A DNA stretch of 64,000 nt from Streptomyces sp. NBC_01304 (GTDB taxonomy: Bacteria; Actinomycetota; Actinomycetes; Streptomycetales; Streptomycetaceae). A model generated the notes under the pieces. The model was not told the origin of the DNA. It did no database searches and saw nothing but the letters and a program-made list of their open reading frames with translations. Numbering within the stretch: the first letter of the stretch is position 1; the number at the start of each line of letters is the position of its first letter. The DNA lies in assembly GCF_035975855.1 (NCBI RefSeq), contig NZ_CP109055.1:10044001-10108000 (forward strand), read 5' to 3'. The translations under genes were made by a program, and so were the position numbers. This document shows, one piece after another, positions 17,168 to 25,932 of the stretch.

Positions 17168-18097
17168 CTACGCCGCCGACGCGGGCCGCGCGTCCGGCTC
17201 GGGCCACTCCACCGCGAAGGCGCGGGCCGCGTTCTCCGTGAGGACGCGGTCCACCAGGTCCTTGCCCAGGGTGAGTTCGAGACGCGGCCGCAGCCTCCGT
17301 AGGAGGTGGGGCATGCCCGGGGCCTCGGGCGTCGTGGAGTCCCCGCCGAGCAGCAACTGCCCGCCGAAGCCCGCCTCCGCGAGGGCCGCCAGCTCCTCGG
17401 GCAGGCGCCAGTCGGTCCAGTGATTGGCGCGGGACGGGCCGTCGAAGGCGAGGAACGCCCCGCTCTCGGCCGCCTGCCGCTGCCCCACCTGGTCGGGGGA
17501 GCGGCCCAGGTGACCGAGGATCACGGACTGCGGCGCCACCCCCAACTCCCCGCAGAGCAGGTCGAGTACGTCCAGGGCGCCGGTGCCCAGTTCCAGGTGG
17601 ACGGCGATCGGTGCGCCGGTGCGGTGGTGGGCCGCGGCCGCGGCCGTCATGGTGCGGCGGGCGTGTGCGTCGAGGCCGTGGAAGGAGCCTGCCACCTTGA
17701 TCAGCCCGGCCCGGACGGCCGACCCCGCGATGCCCTCGGTGAGTTCGGCGGTGAACAGCCCGGCGAGGTCCCCGCCGACCCGGCGCAGCACGTCCGCGTC
17801 GTAGTGCGCGGCCTGGTGCAGGCCGGTGGCGGCGACCACGTGCACGCCGAACTCGCGGGACAGCCTTGGCAGTACGTCGTGCCGGCGGCCCATTCCGTAC
17901 GGCGTCCACTGGACCACGGTGCGGCCGCCGAGCTCGCGGAAGTCCCGCAGCCTCGTCGCGGCCGCGTCCGGGTCGTCGACCTCCTGGCCCGGCAACTGCG
18001 GGCTGCGGATGAACAGGTGGTCGTGCGCATCGCAGACGCCGAGCTCCTCGGGGGCGATGTCGCCGAGGACGGTGCGGACGGTGCGGACGGTGCTCAA
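17168..18097 (-). CDS. Phosphotriesterase-family metal hydrolase
   Basis: 309 aa amidohydrolase fold. Metal ligands are recognisable in order: H-D-H (C-D-A-H-D-H-L-F), Lys of L-I-K-V-A-G, His of I-A-V-H-L-E, His of I-L-G-H-L-G and Asp of L-L-G-G-D-S-T. The family includes phosphotriesterases and lactonases; a lactone or ester is the likelier natural substrate. The start overlaps the DUF4865 stop by 4 nt, so it is the last gene of a TetR-led operon. Confidence 0.85.
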   Translation of the reverse strand: MSTVRTVRTVLGDIAPEELGVCDAHDHLFIRSPQLPGQEVDDPDAAATRLRDFRELGGRTVVQWTPYGMGRRHDVLPRLSREFGVHVVAATGLHQAAHYDADVLRRVGGDLAGLFTAELTEGIAGSAVRAGLIKVAGSFHGLDAHARRTMTAAAAAHHRTGAPIAVHLELGTGALDVLDLLCGELGVAPQSVILGHLGRSPDQVGQRQAAESGAFLAFDGPSRANHWTDWRLPEELAALAEAGFGGQLLLGGDSTTPEAPGMPHLLRRLRPRLELTLGKDLVDRVLTENAARAFAVEWPEPDARPASAA

Positions 18098-18678
18098 GCG
18101 TGGCTCCGGTGGGGGAGCCGGTCCCGCTCGGGGGCGGATGTGTGCAGGACCTGGAAGCGCTCGCCCGACAGGTTGTCGCGGTCCTCGGTCAGCAGGGTGA
18201 AGTGGACGACCTCCCAGAGCCGGGGATCAAATGCCATGGCGGACAGCACCGTTGACGGCAGCGCGGCGATCCGGTCGGCCTCCCGCTGCGCGGCCGCCAG
18301 GTACTCCGGCAGTTCCCGGTACTCGGTCATGGGGACGCGCCGCCGCACGGCGACCGCCGGCGACTGGGCCGCCGAGGGTCCCTCCTCGTAGGACACTCCC
18401 GGCCAGTGCTGCACGACGGGCCGCCCGAAGTCGGCGCACAGGCCCTGGAATCCGGGCCCCCACAGGAAGCTGTTCATCCCCTCGGAGGTGCGCCACAGGT
18501 AGAACGGCGCGTACTGGTTCACCGTCGATCCGTCAGTGCCGCGCTCACGCATGAGGTACGCCTTGACGCCGAGGCCCGGAAAGGCGTCCGTGAGGTGCCC
18601 CTTGGCCTCCACCCGCTTGCGGATGATGCCCATGTCGTAGTCGGCGGGCAGGGTGATCTCGTACTGCATGGCGTGCAT
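18094..18678 (-). CDS. DUF4865 family protein
   Basis: 194 aa from ATG 18678 (ATG 18669 also possible). It begins M-H-A-M-Q-Y-E-I-T-L-P-A-D-Y-D-M-G-I-I-R and has Y-A-P-F-Y-L-W and L-W-G-P-G-F-Q-G-L, the conserved features of DUF4865. It looks like a stand-alone ferredoxin-like or ligand-binding barrel without catalytic residues that I can assign. Genes of this family are often found beside TetR regulators and short-chain hydrolases, as here. Confidence 0.82.
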   Translation of the reverse strand: MHAMQYEITLPADYDMGIIRKRVEAKGHLTDAFPGLGVKAYLMRERGTDGSTVNQYAPFYLWRTSEGMNSFLWGPGFQGLCADFGRPVVQHWPGVSYEEGPSAAQSPAVAVRRRVPMTEYRELPEYLAAAQREADRIAALPSTVLSAMAFDPRLWEVVHFTLLTEDRDNLSGERFQVLHTSAPERDRLPHRSHA

Positions 18679-18722
18679 GACGTACTCCCTCAGTAGGTGG
18701 TCTCGGGCAGCAGTGGGTGGTC

Positions 18723-19286
18723 TCAGGCGGCCGCGTGGCGCAACAACGCCAACAACCCCTGCGCTGCGGCGTCGAACGCCTCGGCGGAATTGCGGGCCCT
18801 GGCCAGCACATAGCCGCCCTGGACGGTCGCGACGATCAGGGCGGCGGTCGCGCGCGGGTCGAGCGAGGCGGTGAACTCGCCGTTTTCCAGGCCCTCTTGG
18901 ACGATTCCTTCGACGCGCTCGCGCAGCCAGTCGAGCGTCTCGTCCACCGGCTCGCGCAGTTCGTCGCTGACGATCACGTCCGGGTCCATCGTGAGCCGCC
19001 CGATCGGGCAGCCGCGCAGCACGTCGCGCTCCCGCAGCAGGTACGCCTCGATCCGTGCGTACGCCGTCCCCGGCGTGCTCAGCGGAAGCTCGGCGGCGGC
19101 CCGCAGCTGCTCGGCGGTGCGCCGGATCGCGGCGAGTGCGAGGTCGGGCTTGCCCTTGAAGTGGTGGTACATCGAGCCCTGGCCGGCGCCCGCCCGCTCC
19201 AGGATCGCCTTGGGGCTCGTACCCACGTAGCCGCGCTCCCACAGGAGCTCCTGGGTCGCTTCGATCAGCCGTTCCGGAGTGGTCAT
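18723..19286 (-). CDS. TetR-family regulator
   Basis: 187 aa from ATG 19286; a longer frame upstream would run through the operator and is not used. N-terminal HTH at about 5-50 (A-T-Q-E-L-L-W-E-R-G-Y-V-G-T-S-P-K-A-I-L-E-R-A with G-S-M-Y-H-H-F). The C-terminal part is a helical ligand domain with L-L-R-G-C-P-I-G-R-L. A strong palindrome begins 8 nt upstream of the start, so autorepression is likely and it probably controls the DUF4865 and phosphotriesterase genes and perhaps the divergent ABC operon. Confidence 0.92.
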   Translation of the reverse strand: MTTPERLIEATQELLWERGYVGTSPKAILERAGAGQGSMYHHFKGKPDLALAAIRRTAEQLRAAAELPLSTPGTAYARIEAYLLRERDVLRGCPIGRLTMDPDVIVSDELREPVDETLDWLRERVEGIVQEGLENGEFTASLDPRATAALIVATVQGGYVLARARNSAEAFDAAAQGLLALLRHAAA

Positions 19287-19293
19287 GCGACCA

Positions 19294-19315
19294 CTGTACA
19301 TACTAGTAAGTACAG
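19294..19315. promoter_or_regulatory. TetR operator palindrome
   Basis: 22-bp near-perfect inverted repeat: CTGTAC at the left, GTACAG at the right, with ACTAGT in the centre; one symmetric base pair is mismatched. It starts 8 nt before the TetR start codon and faces both the TetR operon and the divergent SHOCT/ABC genes. A second 12-bp perfect palindrome, TACCTGCAGGTA, lies at 19322-19333. Confidence 0.8.
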
Positions 19316-19519
19316 ACGCCATACCTGCAGGTACAGAAGGCCGCCTGCGCGCTGGGAGCAGGCGTGATGCGGCCGCGTACTCCCGGCGAGGTACGTCAAC
19401 TGCCGCTGGCCGTACGACGACCCGGACCCCCTGTCGGAGCGAGTCTTCAGGCATCGAGGAAATCGCGGAGAAATCCACGAAATCGCTGATCGCCAATCGC
19501 TACCTGGGAGATGACGGAA

Positions 19520-19813
19520 ATGGAAACCCTCGCGCACTTCGGCAACGGCGGGCCCGGCCCGTGGATCCTGTTCTTCCCGCTGATCTGGGCGGCCGTCGTC
19601 ATCGGCGCCGTGACCGTCCTGCGCCGCACCGTGTGGCGCGGCCGGGGCCGTGGCGGCCCGTGGCGGGCCACCCCCGAGGCGAACTCGCCGATCGCCGTGC
19701 TCGGCAACCGCTTCGCGGCCGGTGAGATCGACGAGGACGAGTACTGGCGTCGGCTGACCGTCCTGAACGAGGAGTTCGGCGTACGGCGCTCCGCCAAGGG
19801 CGGTGCGGCATGA
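19520..19813 (+). CDS. SHOCT-domain small membrane protein
   Basis: 97 aa from ATG 19520 (GGGAG 9 nt upstream; ATG 19511 would sit on the ribosome binding site). One membrane helix, P-W-I-L-F-F-P-L-I-W-A-A-V-V-I, then a basic linker and a C-terminal SHOCT motif (L-G-N-R-F-A-A-G-E-I-D-E-D-E-Y-W-R-R-L). Its stop overlaps the ABC ATPase start (ATGA), so it is the first gene of the exporter operon and may act as an accessory or scaffold piece. Confidence 0.8.
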   Translation: METLAHFGNGGPGPWILFFPLIWAAVVIGAVTVLRRTVWRGRGRGGPWRATPEANSPIAVLGNRFAAGEIDEDEYWRRLTVLNEEFGVRRSAKGGAA

Positions 19814-20613
19814 ACGGCAGCATCGGTGGTCCCGGCGGCCTGACCACCGCCACCCGCACCGAGGTCGCGGCCCGGGTCGAGGGCGCCGTGAAGGTCTACG
19901 GCAGCGGCGACACCGAGGTACGGGCCCTGGACGGGGTGAGCGTCGGCTTCCCGGCCGGACGCTTCACCGCGATCATGGGCCCCTCGGGCTCCGGGAAGTC
20001 CACCTTGATGCACTGCGCGGCCGGCCTCGACACCCTCACCTCCGGGTCCGCGTACATCGGCGACACCGAGCTGAGCTCGCTGGACGACCGCAGGCTGACC
20101 CTGTTGCGGCGCGACCGCGTCGGGTTCGTCTTCCAGGCGTTCAACCTGCTGCCCACCCTCACCGTGGCGGAGAACATCACGCTCCCCATGGACCTGGCGG
20201 GCACGAAGGGCGACGCCGAGTGGATCGACGCGCTCGTCGACGTCGTGGGGCTCGGCGACCGGCTGCACCACCGGCCGTCCGAGCTCTCCGGCGGGCAGCA
20301 GCAACGCGTCGCCGTGGCAAGGGCGTTCGCGGGCCGGCCCGATGTCGTCTTCGCCGACGAGCCGACCGGCAACCTCGACTCCCGCTCCGGCGAGGAGGTC
20401 CTCGGCCTCCTCGCCGGCACGGTGCGCCGGATGGACCGCACCGTCGTCATGGTCACCCACGACCCGGTCGCCGCCGCCCACGCCGACGAGGTCGTCTTCC
20501 TCGCCGACGGCCGCCTGGTGGACCGCATGGAGAACCCCACGGCCGAGCGCGTCCTGGACCGCCTCAAGGCGTTCGACGCGGGGCCGCGCGATCAGAAGGG
20601 AGTCATGTCATGA
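19810..20613 (+). CDS. ABC transporter ATPase (MacB/LolD type)
   Basis: 267 aa. Walker A G-P-S-G-S-G-K-S-T, Q-loop V-F-Q-A-F-N-L-L-P, signature L-S-G-G-Q-Q-Q-R-V, Walker B V-V-F-A-D-E-P-T-G-N-L-D and switch His in V-T-H-D. The A-D-E-P-T-G-N-L-D form is typical of MacB/LolD-type lipoprotein or peptide exporters. Overlaps the neighbouring genes by 4 nt on both sides and works with the large permease downstream. Confidence 0.95.
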   Translation: MNGSIGGPGGLTTATRTEVAARVEGAVKVYGSGDTEVRALDGVSVGFPAGRFTAIMGPSGSGKSTLMHCAAGLDTLTSGSAYIGDTELSSLDDRRLTLLRRDRVGFVFQAFNLLPTLTVAENITLPMDLAGTKGDAEWIDALVDVVGLGDRLHHRPSELSGGQQQRVAVARAFAGRPDVVFADEPTGNLDSRSGEEVLGLLAGTVRRMDRTVVMVTHDPVAAAHADEVVFLADGRLVDRMENPTAERVLDRLKAFDAGPRDQKGVMS

Positions 20614-23180
20614 GCTCCGCCGCCACCGCGGCCCGCCTCAGCCTCTCCTCGCTGCGGGCCCACAAGCGCCGCTTCGCGGGCACCTTCTCGGCCGTCCTGC
20701 TCGGTGTCGCCTTCCTGGCGGGCACGCTCGTCATGGGCGACACCCTACGAGCCGGCTTCGACACGATGTTCGGCAACGCGAGCAGCGGCACCGACGCCGT
20801 CGTACGCAGCGCCGACACGATCACCACGCCCGACGACACGCAGGGTGTCCGCAGGCCCGTCTCCACCGCCCTGGTGGACGAGATCGAGCAGATCGACGGC
20901 GTCGCGGCCGCCGCCCCCAACATCCAGGGCGCGGGCCAACTCGTCGGCAAGAACGGCAAACCCATCGGCGGCCAGGGCCCGCCCACCCTCGCCGGCAACT
21001 GGATCGACGACCCGAAGCTGAACGCCTACCGGCTCGCCGAAGGCCGCACCCCGCAGAAGTCCGGCGAGGTCGTCATCAACAAGGGGGCCGCGAAGACGGG
21101 CGACTTGAAGATCGGCGACACCACGACCCTGCGCACCCCGGACCCGGTCGAGGTCACGATCGTCGGCCTGGCCACCTTCGGCGGCGAGGACGGCATGGCG
21201 CAGGTCACCTTCACCGGCATGACCACGGCCGACGCGGAGAAGTACCTCACTCCGAAGCCCGGCGAGGCCGCGTCCATCCAGGTGCGCGCCGGACCCGGCA
21301 CCAGCCAGCAGGAACTCGTCGACGCGCTGACTCCCGTCCTGCCCGAGGGAGTCGAGGCGATCACCGGTCAGGCCTCCGCCGAAGAGAACACCGACATGAT
21401 CTCCGGCCAGTTCCTGAACCTCTTCACCACCTTCCTGCTCGTCTTCAGCGGCATCGCGCTGCTCGTGGCGACCTTCTCCATCCACAACACCTTCGCGATC
21501 GTCGTCGCCCAGCGCACCCGCGAGAACGCCCTCCTGCGCGCGCTCGGCGCCTCCCGCCGTCAGGTCGTCGGCTCCACGCTGGTCGAGGCCGCGGTCGTCG
21601 CGGTCGTCGCCTCGGCGGCCGGGCTGCTCGGCGGCATCGGCATCGCGGCAGGCCTGCAGGCCCTCTTCCCCGCCATCGGATTCCCCTTCCCCGAGGGCGA
21701 CTTGGTGATCAGCGGCCTGTCCATGGCCCTGCCCCTCGCCGTCGGCATCGTGGTCTGCCTCGGCTCCGCCCTGCTGCCCGCCGTACGCGCCGGACGCACC
21801 GCCCCGCTGGCAGCCCTGCGCGAGACCGCCGTCGACCAGTCGGGCGCCTCCCGCGGCCGCACGATCGCCGGCACCGCACTGGCCCTGATCGCGGTGGGCA
21901 TCACCCTCACCGGCGTACTCGCGAACCCCTCCCTGTGGCTCGCGGGCGCCGGCGCGGTCCTGGCCCTGATCGCCTTCGTCGTCCTCGGCCCCGTCGCCTC
22001 CTCCTCGGCGGTACGCGTCCTCGGCGGCCCCCTCGACAGGCTGCGCGGCGTCACGGGCGGGCTGGCCAGGCGCAACGCCCTGCGCAGTCCCAAGCGCACC
22101 GCCGCCACCGCGAGCGCCCTGATGATCGGCGTCGCCGTGGTCTCGCTCTTCACGGTCTTCGGGGCCTCCCTGAAGGCCACCATGGACCAGACGGTGTCCC
22201 GCTCCTTCGCGGGCGACATCGCGGTGAGCACGCCTTCGTTCGGCGCGGGCGGCAGCGGACTCAGCCCCAAGCTGGCCGGCGCCATCGCCGCGCGTCCCGA
22301 GGTCGAGAACGCCGTCGGGCTCGGCCAGGGAGTCGCCGAAGTCAACGGGGCGGGCCGCCAGTTGACCATCACGGACCCGACCGCACTCGCGAAGGGCTTC
22401 GACCTCGGCAACGTACAGGGAGACCTGAACACCCTCGGCACCGACGGCCTCGCCCTCTCCGACACGGAAGCGGAAAAGCGCGGTCTGAAGCCCGGATCCA
22501 CGGCCGAACTCACCTTCACCGACGGCAAGAAGGAGACCTTCACCGTCCGCGCCGTCTTCGAGCGGTCCGAACTCGCCGGTGACTACGTCCTGACCCGCGA
22601 GGCCTGGGCCCCGCACCGCGCCCAGGACTCCGACACCCTGGTCGCCGTCACCTTCAAGGACGGCGTGAGCATGGACGACGGCAAGGCGGCAGTCGCCAAG
22701 ACCGCCGAGCAGTACGGCAACCCCGAGGTGCAGACCCGCGACGAGTACGCCCAGTCCGCGGCCGGCGGCATCGACATGATGCTCACCCTCGTCTACGCCC
22801 TGCTCGCCCTCGCCGTCCTGATCGCCCTGCTCGGCATCGCCAACACCCTCACCCTCGCCGTCCACGAACGCACCCGCGAACTGGGCCTGTTGCGCGCCGT
22901 CGGCCAGACCCGCGCCCAACTGCGCGCCATGGTCCGCTGGGAATCAGTCCTGGTGGCCGCCTTCGGCACCACCGGCGGCCTCGCACTCGGCGCCTTCCTG
23001 GGCTGGGTCCTGGTCAAGGCCGCGGACGGCGCGAGCGACAGCGGCTTCGCCTTCGCGGTCCCGCCCGTGCAGCTCGCGGTGGTCGCCCTGGTGGGCCTCG
23101 CGGCCGGAGCACTGGCGGGGTGGCGGCCCGCGCGGCGGGCGGCTCGGCTCGATGTACTGCGGGCCATCGCCACGGAATGA
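20610..23180 (+). CDS. ABC transporter permease with two FtsX domains
   Basis: 856 aa; the start overlaps the ATPase stop. One N-terminal helix is followed by an external MacB-type periplasmic core domain, three helices forming the first FtsX unit (I-A-L-L-V-A-T-F-S-I-H-N-T-F, R-E-N-A-L-L-R-A-L-G-A-S-R), then a second helix/core/three-helix unit (T-R-E-L-G-L-L-R-A-V-G-Q-T-R). The two halves are an internal duplication, so one polypeptide probably supplies a whole permease dimer. Likely mechanotransmission or export of antibiotic, peptide or lipid. A hairpin terminator follows. Confidence 0.92.
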   Translation: MSSAATAARLSLSSLRAHKRRFAGTFSAVLLGVAFLAGTLVMGDTLRAGFDTMFGNASSGTDAVVRSADTITTPDDTQGVRRPVSTALVDEIEQIDGVAAAAPNIQGAGQLVGKNGKPIGGQGPPTLAGNWIDDPKLNAYRLAEGRTPQKSGEVVINKGAAKTGDLKIGDTTTLRTPDPVEVTIVGLATFGGEDGMAQVTFTGMTTADAEKYLTPKPGEAASIQVRAGPGTSQQELVDALTPVLPEGVEAITGQASAEENTDMISGQFLNLFTTFLLVFSGIALLVATFSIHNTFAIVVAQRTRENALLRALGASRRQVVGSTLVEAAVVAVVASAAGLLGGIGIAAGLQALFPAIGFPFPEGDLVISGLSMALPLAVGIVVCLGSALLPAVRAGRTAPLAALRETAVDQSGASRGRTIAGTALALIAVGITLTGVLANPSLWLAGAGAVLALIAFVVLGPVASSSAVRVLGGPLDRLRGVTGGLARRNALRSPKRTAATASALMIGVAVVSLFTVFGASLKATMDQTVSRSFAGDIAVSTPSFGAGGSGLSPKLAGAIAARPEVENAVGLGQGVAEVNGAGRQLTITDPTALAKGFDLGNVQGDLNTLGTDGLALSDTEAEKRGLKPGSTAELTFTDGKKETFTVRAVFERSELAGDYVLTREAWAPHRAQDSDTLVAVTFKDGVSMDDGKAAVAKTAEQYGNPEVQTRDEYAQSAAGGIDMMLTLVYALLALAVLIALLGIANTLTLAVHERTRELGLLRAVGQTRAQLRAMVRWESVLVAAFGTTGGLALGAFLGWVLVKAADGASDSGFAFAVPPVQLAVVALVGLAAGALAGWRPARRAARLDVLRAIATE

Positions 23181-23220
23181 GTCCCGGATGCGCCCCGGAG
23201 CGCCGCGTCGGCGCATGTCA

Positions 23221-23255
23221 CCGCCCGGTCGACCGTACGCCGGCCGACCGGGCGG
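23221..23255. terminator. 11-bp stem bidirectional terminator
   Basis: CCGCCCGGTCG and its complement CGACCGGGCGG are separated by 13 nt. It lies between the permease stop and the stop of the minus-strand RsbW-like gene, so it can end both converging transcripts. Confidence 0.78.
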
Positions 23256-23288
23256 GAGTCTGTCCGAGCCCTCTGCGGGGCGGGTCCA

Positions 23289-23852
23289 TCAGCTGACGGC
23301 CGCAGGCCGTCCGGGCACGGACCGTGACGTGTCCCGCCCGCCCGTGCGGTGTGCCCGGTCGCGGCCGTCCTTGTACGTCCCCTCGCAGCCGATCTTGCCG
23401 GAGCCGTCGCCCGCGACGCTTCCGTGGACCGGGTACGCGGGCAGCGCGATGGCCGGGGACACCGCGGGTAGCGTGAACCAGACGACCTTGCCGGAAGGTT
23501 CCTCCGCCCGTACGCCCCAGCTCTCGCTGACCGCCTCGACCATGGCGAGCCCGCGCCCGCAGGTGTCGAAGGGATCCGCGGCGTGCACTTCGGGCATGCG
23601 GGGATCATGGTCGTGCACGGAGACCGTGAGCCGGTCGAGCAGGAGCTCTATCTCCACCGTGCACATCTTGTCCGGCTGGGCATGCCGGTGGACGTTGGTG
23701 AGCAGCTCGGTGACGCCGAGCGCGGCACGGTCGATCAAGGGATCGAGATGCCAGTAGCGCAATTGCGCCGAGACGATTCTGCGGACTTGCCCGATCCGCG
23801 ACGGCAGGGCCTGGAGCTCCACCGTGCAGTGCCTGCTTGGCTGGCTGATCAC
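23289..23852 (-). CDS. RsbW-like ATP-binding anti-sigma / serine kinase protein
   Basis: 187 aa with one HATPase_c domain in the first 130 residues: N box E-L-L-T-N-V-H-R-H-A (Asn for Mg2+), then D-H-D-P-R as the G1-like box and C-G-R-G-L-A-M-V as G2. The last 50 residues are a basic, low-complexity tail. The size and layout are those of the many Streptomyces orphan anti-sigma ATPases. No sigma or antagonist gene is adjacent; the STAS protein at 63.2 kb is a distant candidate partner. Confidence 0.85.
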   Translation of the reverse strand: MISQPSRHCTVELQALPSRIGQVRRIVSAQLRYWHLDPLIDRAALGVTELLTNVHRHAQPDKMCTVEIELLLDRLTVSVHDHDPRMPEVHAADPFDTCGRGLAMVEAVSESWGVRAEEPSGKVVWFTLPAVSPAIALPAYPVHGSVAGDGSGKIGCEGTYKDGRDRAHRTGGRDTSRSVPGRPAAVS

Positions 23853-24128
23853 GGCTGCGACTCCCCGAATTGAGGTCCGGAAGAAGACGACGTTCGGATC
23901 CGGGGGAACGTACCGAAGAACCGACGGCGTTCAACGTGCCGAGCGCTTTCGGTGCTCCTCAGAAACCCTGGATCCCACAGAGGCTGCCTGCTGCTGGGCG
24001 GTGGGGCTGGGTCACAGCGTGACCGCCGGTAAACCCTGAGTGATGTGAGACCAGGGTGACTCAGGGGGTGCGGAACCGCAACTCGCGGACCCGCCCCCGC
24101 AGGTGGTGGCCTCACCGGACGCCGGGCT

Positions 24129-24497
24129 TCACCCGCGTGAGAGGTGGCCGCCCGCGCGGCGCACCGCCTCGAGGAACCGGAACGCGGACGGTGGGCCCGT
24201 CTCGCCCGGGGCGGGGTCGTGATCGCCGAGGATGAGCGAGTAGCGCTTGCCGTTGACCGTGGCAAGCGCCTTGTCGTCCTGGGCGAACCAGGGCTTGCCC
24301 GCGCTGACCGTGCTCAGTGGCGCGCTGTCGATCTCGCTGCCGTAACTGGTGAGCAACTCCAGTCGCCCGCCGTGGATGCGTATCTGCCCGGCGCGGGTGA
24401 GCGAGCGCAGCCGCCGCCCGATCCGCACGCCCGTGGCCGTGAAGTCCGGCTCCGCCATGCCGCTCGCCCCCAGGTAAGTCGTCCGGTACGTCGTCAT
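24129..24497 (-). CDS. Hypothetical small soluble protein
   Basis: 122 aa from ATG 24497. Begins [13 protein letters not shown] and contains a mixed beta-rich body ([24 protein letters not shown]). It looks like a PH- or lipocalin-like small beta domain, but I do not recognise a family. No signal peptide. Sits alone between the RsbW-like gene and the Cds1-like gene, on the opposite strand from the latter. Confidence 0.6.
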   Translation of the reverse strand: MTTYRTTYLGASGMAEPDFTATGVRIGRRLRSLTRAGQIRIHGGRLELLTSYGSEIDSAPLSTVSAGKPWFAQDDKALATVNGKRYSLILGDHDPAPGETGPPSAFRFLEAVRRAGGHLSRG

Positions 24498-24762
24498 CTG
24501 TGAACCCGCAGGCCCGTGGGGGCAGTCTGCCCGGCAGGCGGCTCGAGCACCAGTGCCCCTTTGGACGGCGCGGAAGCATTCGTCCCGGCGTACGAACGCG
24601 CCTGCGGGCAGCTTTGCCGACCTCTGCGCAAGCAGTGCCTTTGGGGGCCTCAAAGAGGTGTTTATGCAGGTGAGAAGCGTGTGGAAGGTGTCTATCATCG
24701 AGGCGTCCGGCCGGGGTCGACCGACCGGAACACGAGGCCCCACGACGTCACGGAGCGGCGCG

Positions 24763-25902
24763 ATGAGCACTTCACAGCAGCCGGGAGCACCCGCGCCCAT
24801 GACCACGCTCGACGTGGACCGCAGCGACGCGGAGTACCGGGCCTGGCTCAAAGAAGCCGTACGCAAGGTCCAGGCCGACGCCAACCGGTCCGCCGACACC
24901 CACCTGCTGCGCTTCCCGCTGCCCGAGCAGTGGGGCATCGACCTGTACCTCAAGGACGAGTCGACGCACCCGACCGGCAGCCTCAAGCACCGCCTGGCGC
25001 GCTCGCTGTTCCTCTACGGCCTGTGCAACGGCTGGATCCGGCCCGGCCGTCCCGTGATCGAGGCGTCGTCCGGCTCGACCGCCGTGTCGGAGGCGTACTT
25101 CGCGAAGTTGATCGGCGTGCCCTTCATCGCGGTCATGCCGCGCACGACCAGCGCGGAGAAGTGCCGCCTCATCGAATTCCACGGCGGCCAGTGCCACTTC
25201 GTGGACGACTCACGCAAGATGTACGAGGAGTCCGCGGCCCTCGCCGTCCAGACCGGCGGCCACTACATGGACCAGTTCACCTACGCGGAACGGGCCACGG
25301 ACTGGCGCGGCAACAACAACATCGCCGAATCGATCTTCCGCCAGCTGCGCCTGGAGCGGTACCCCGAGCCCGCGTGGATCGTCGCCACGGCCGGCACCGG
25401 CGGCACCTCGGCGACCCTGGCCCGCTATGTGCACTACATGCAGCACGACACCCGCATCTGCGTGCCGGACCCGGAGAACTCCTGCTTCTTCGACGGCTGG
25501 GTCAAGGACGACCCGGAGTGCACCAGCGACTGCGGCTCGCGCATCGAGGGCATCGGCCGCCCGCGCATGGAGCCGAGCTTCGTGCCCGGCTCGATCGACC
25601 GCATGATGAAGGTCCCGGACGCCGCGAGCATCGCCGCGGTGCGCTCCCTGGAGCAGGCCATCGGCCGCAAGGCGGGCGGCTCGACCGGCACCGGACTGTG
25701 GAGCGCGCTGAAGATCGTGGCCGAGATGGTGGCCAGGGGAGAGAAGGGCAGCGTGGTCACGCTGCTGTGCGACCCGGGCGACCGCTACCTGGACAAGTAC
25801 TATTCGGATGCGTGGCTGGCGGAGCAGGGCCTGGACATCGCCCCGTACACCGCCGCCATAGAGACGCTGCTGGCCACCGGAGTCTGGCCGGACCCGGCGT
25901 AA
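24763..25902 (+). CDS. PLP-dependent cysteine synthase-fold enzyme (Cds1-like)
   Basis: 379 aa from ATG 24763. The PLP Lys is in G-S-L-K-H-R-L-A (the usual S-x-K-D/x-R). The Asn/Ser loop [10 protein letters not shown] follows, then the phosphate loop A-T-A-G-T-G-G-T-S. It is longer than CysK (about 310 aa) and matches the mycobacterial Cds1/Rv3684 type, an L-cysteine desulfhydrase, more than biosynthetic CysK; the choice is inference. Cysteine-to-sulfide chemistry may be linked to the cysteine-cluster protein encoded 30 nt downstream. Confidence 0.82.
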   Translation: MSTSQQPGAPAPMTTLDVDRSDAEYRAWLKEAVRKVQADANRSADTHLLRFPLPEQWGIDLYLKDESTHPTGSLKHRLARSLFLYGLCNGWIRPGRPVIEASSGSTAVSEAYFAKLIGVPFIAVMPRTTSAEKCRLIEFHGGQCHFVDDSRKMYEESAALAVQTGGHYMDQFTYAERATDWRGNNNIAESIFRQLRLERYPEPAWIVATAGTGGTSATLARYVHYMQHDTRICVPDPENSCFFDGWVKDDPECTSDCGSRIEGIGRPRMEPSFVPGSIDRMMKVPDAASIAAVRSLEQAIGRKAGGSTGTGLWSALKIVAEMVARGEKGSVVTLLCDPGDRYLDKYYSDAWLAEQGLDIAPYTAAIETLLATGVWPDPA

Positions 25903-25932
25903 GCACCCACCTCCGGCTGGAGAACACGCACG

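Noticed and set aside
19803..23180. A 1125-codon frame covering the ABC ATPase and permease
   Set aside because: The first 270 codons are the ATPase read out of frame; the true permease starts at 20610.
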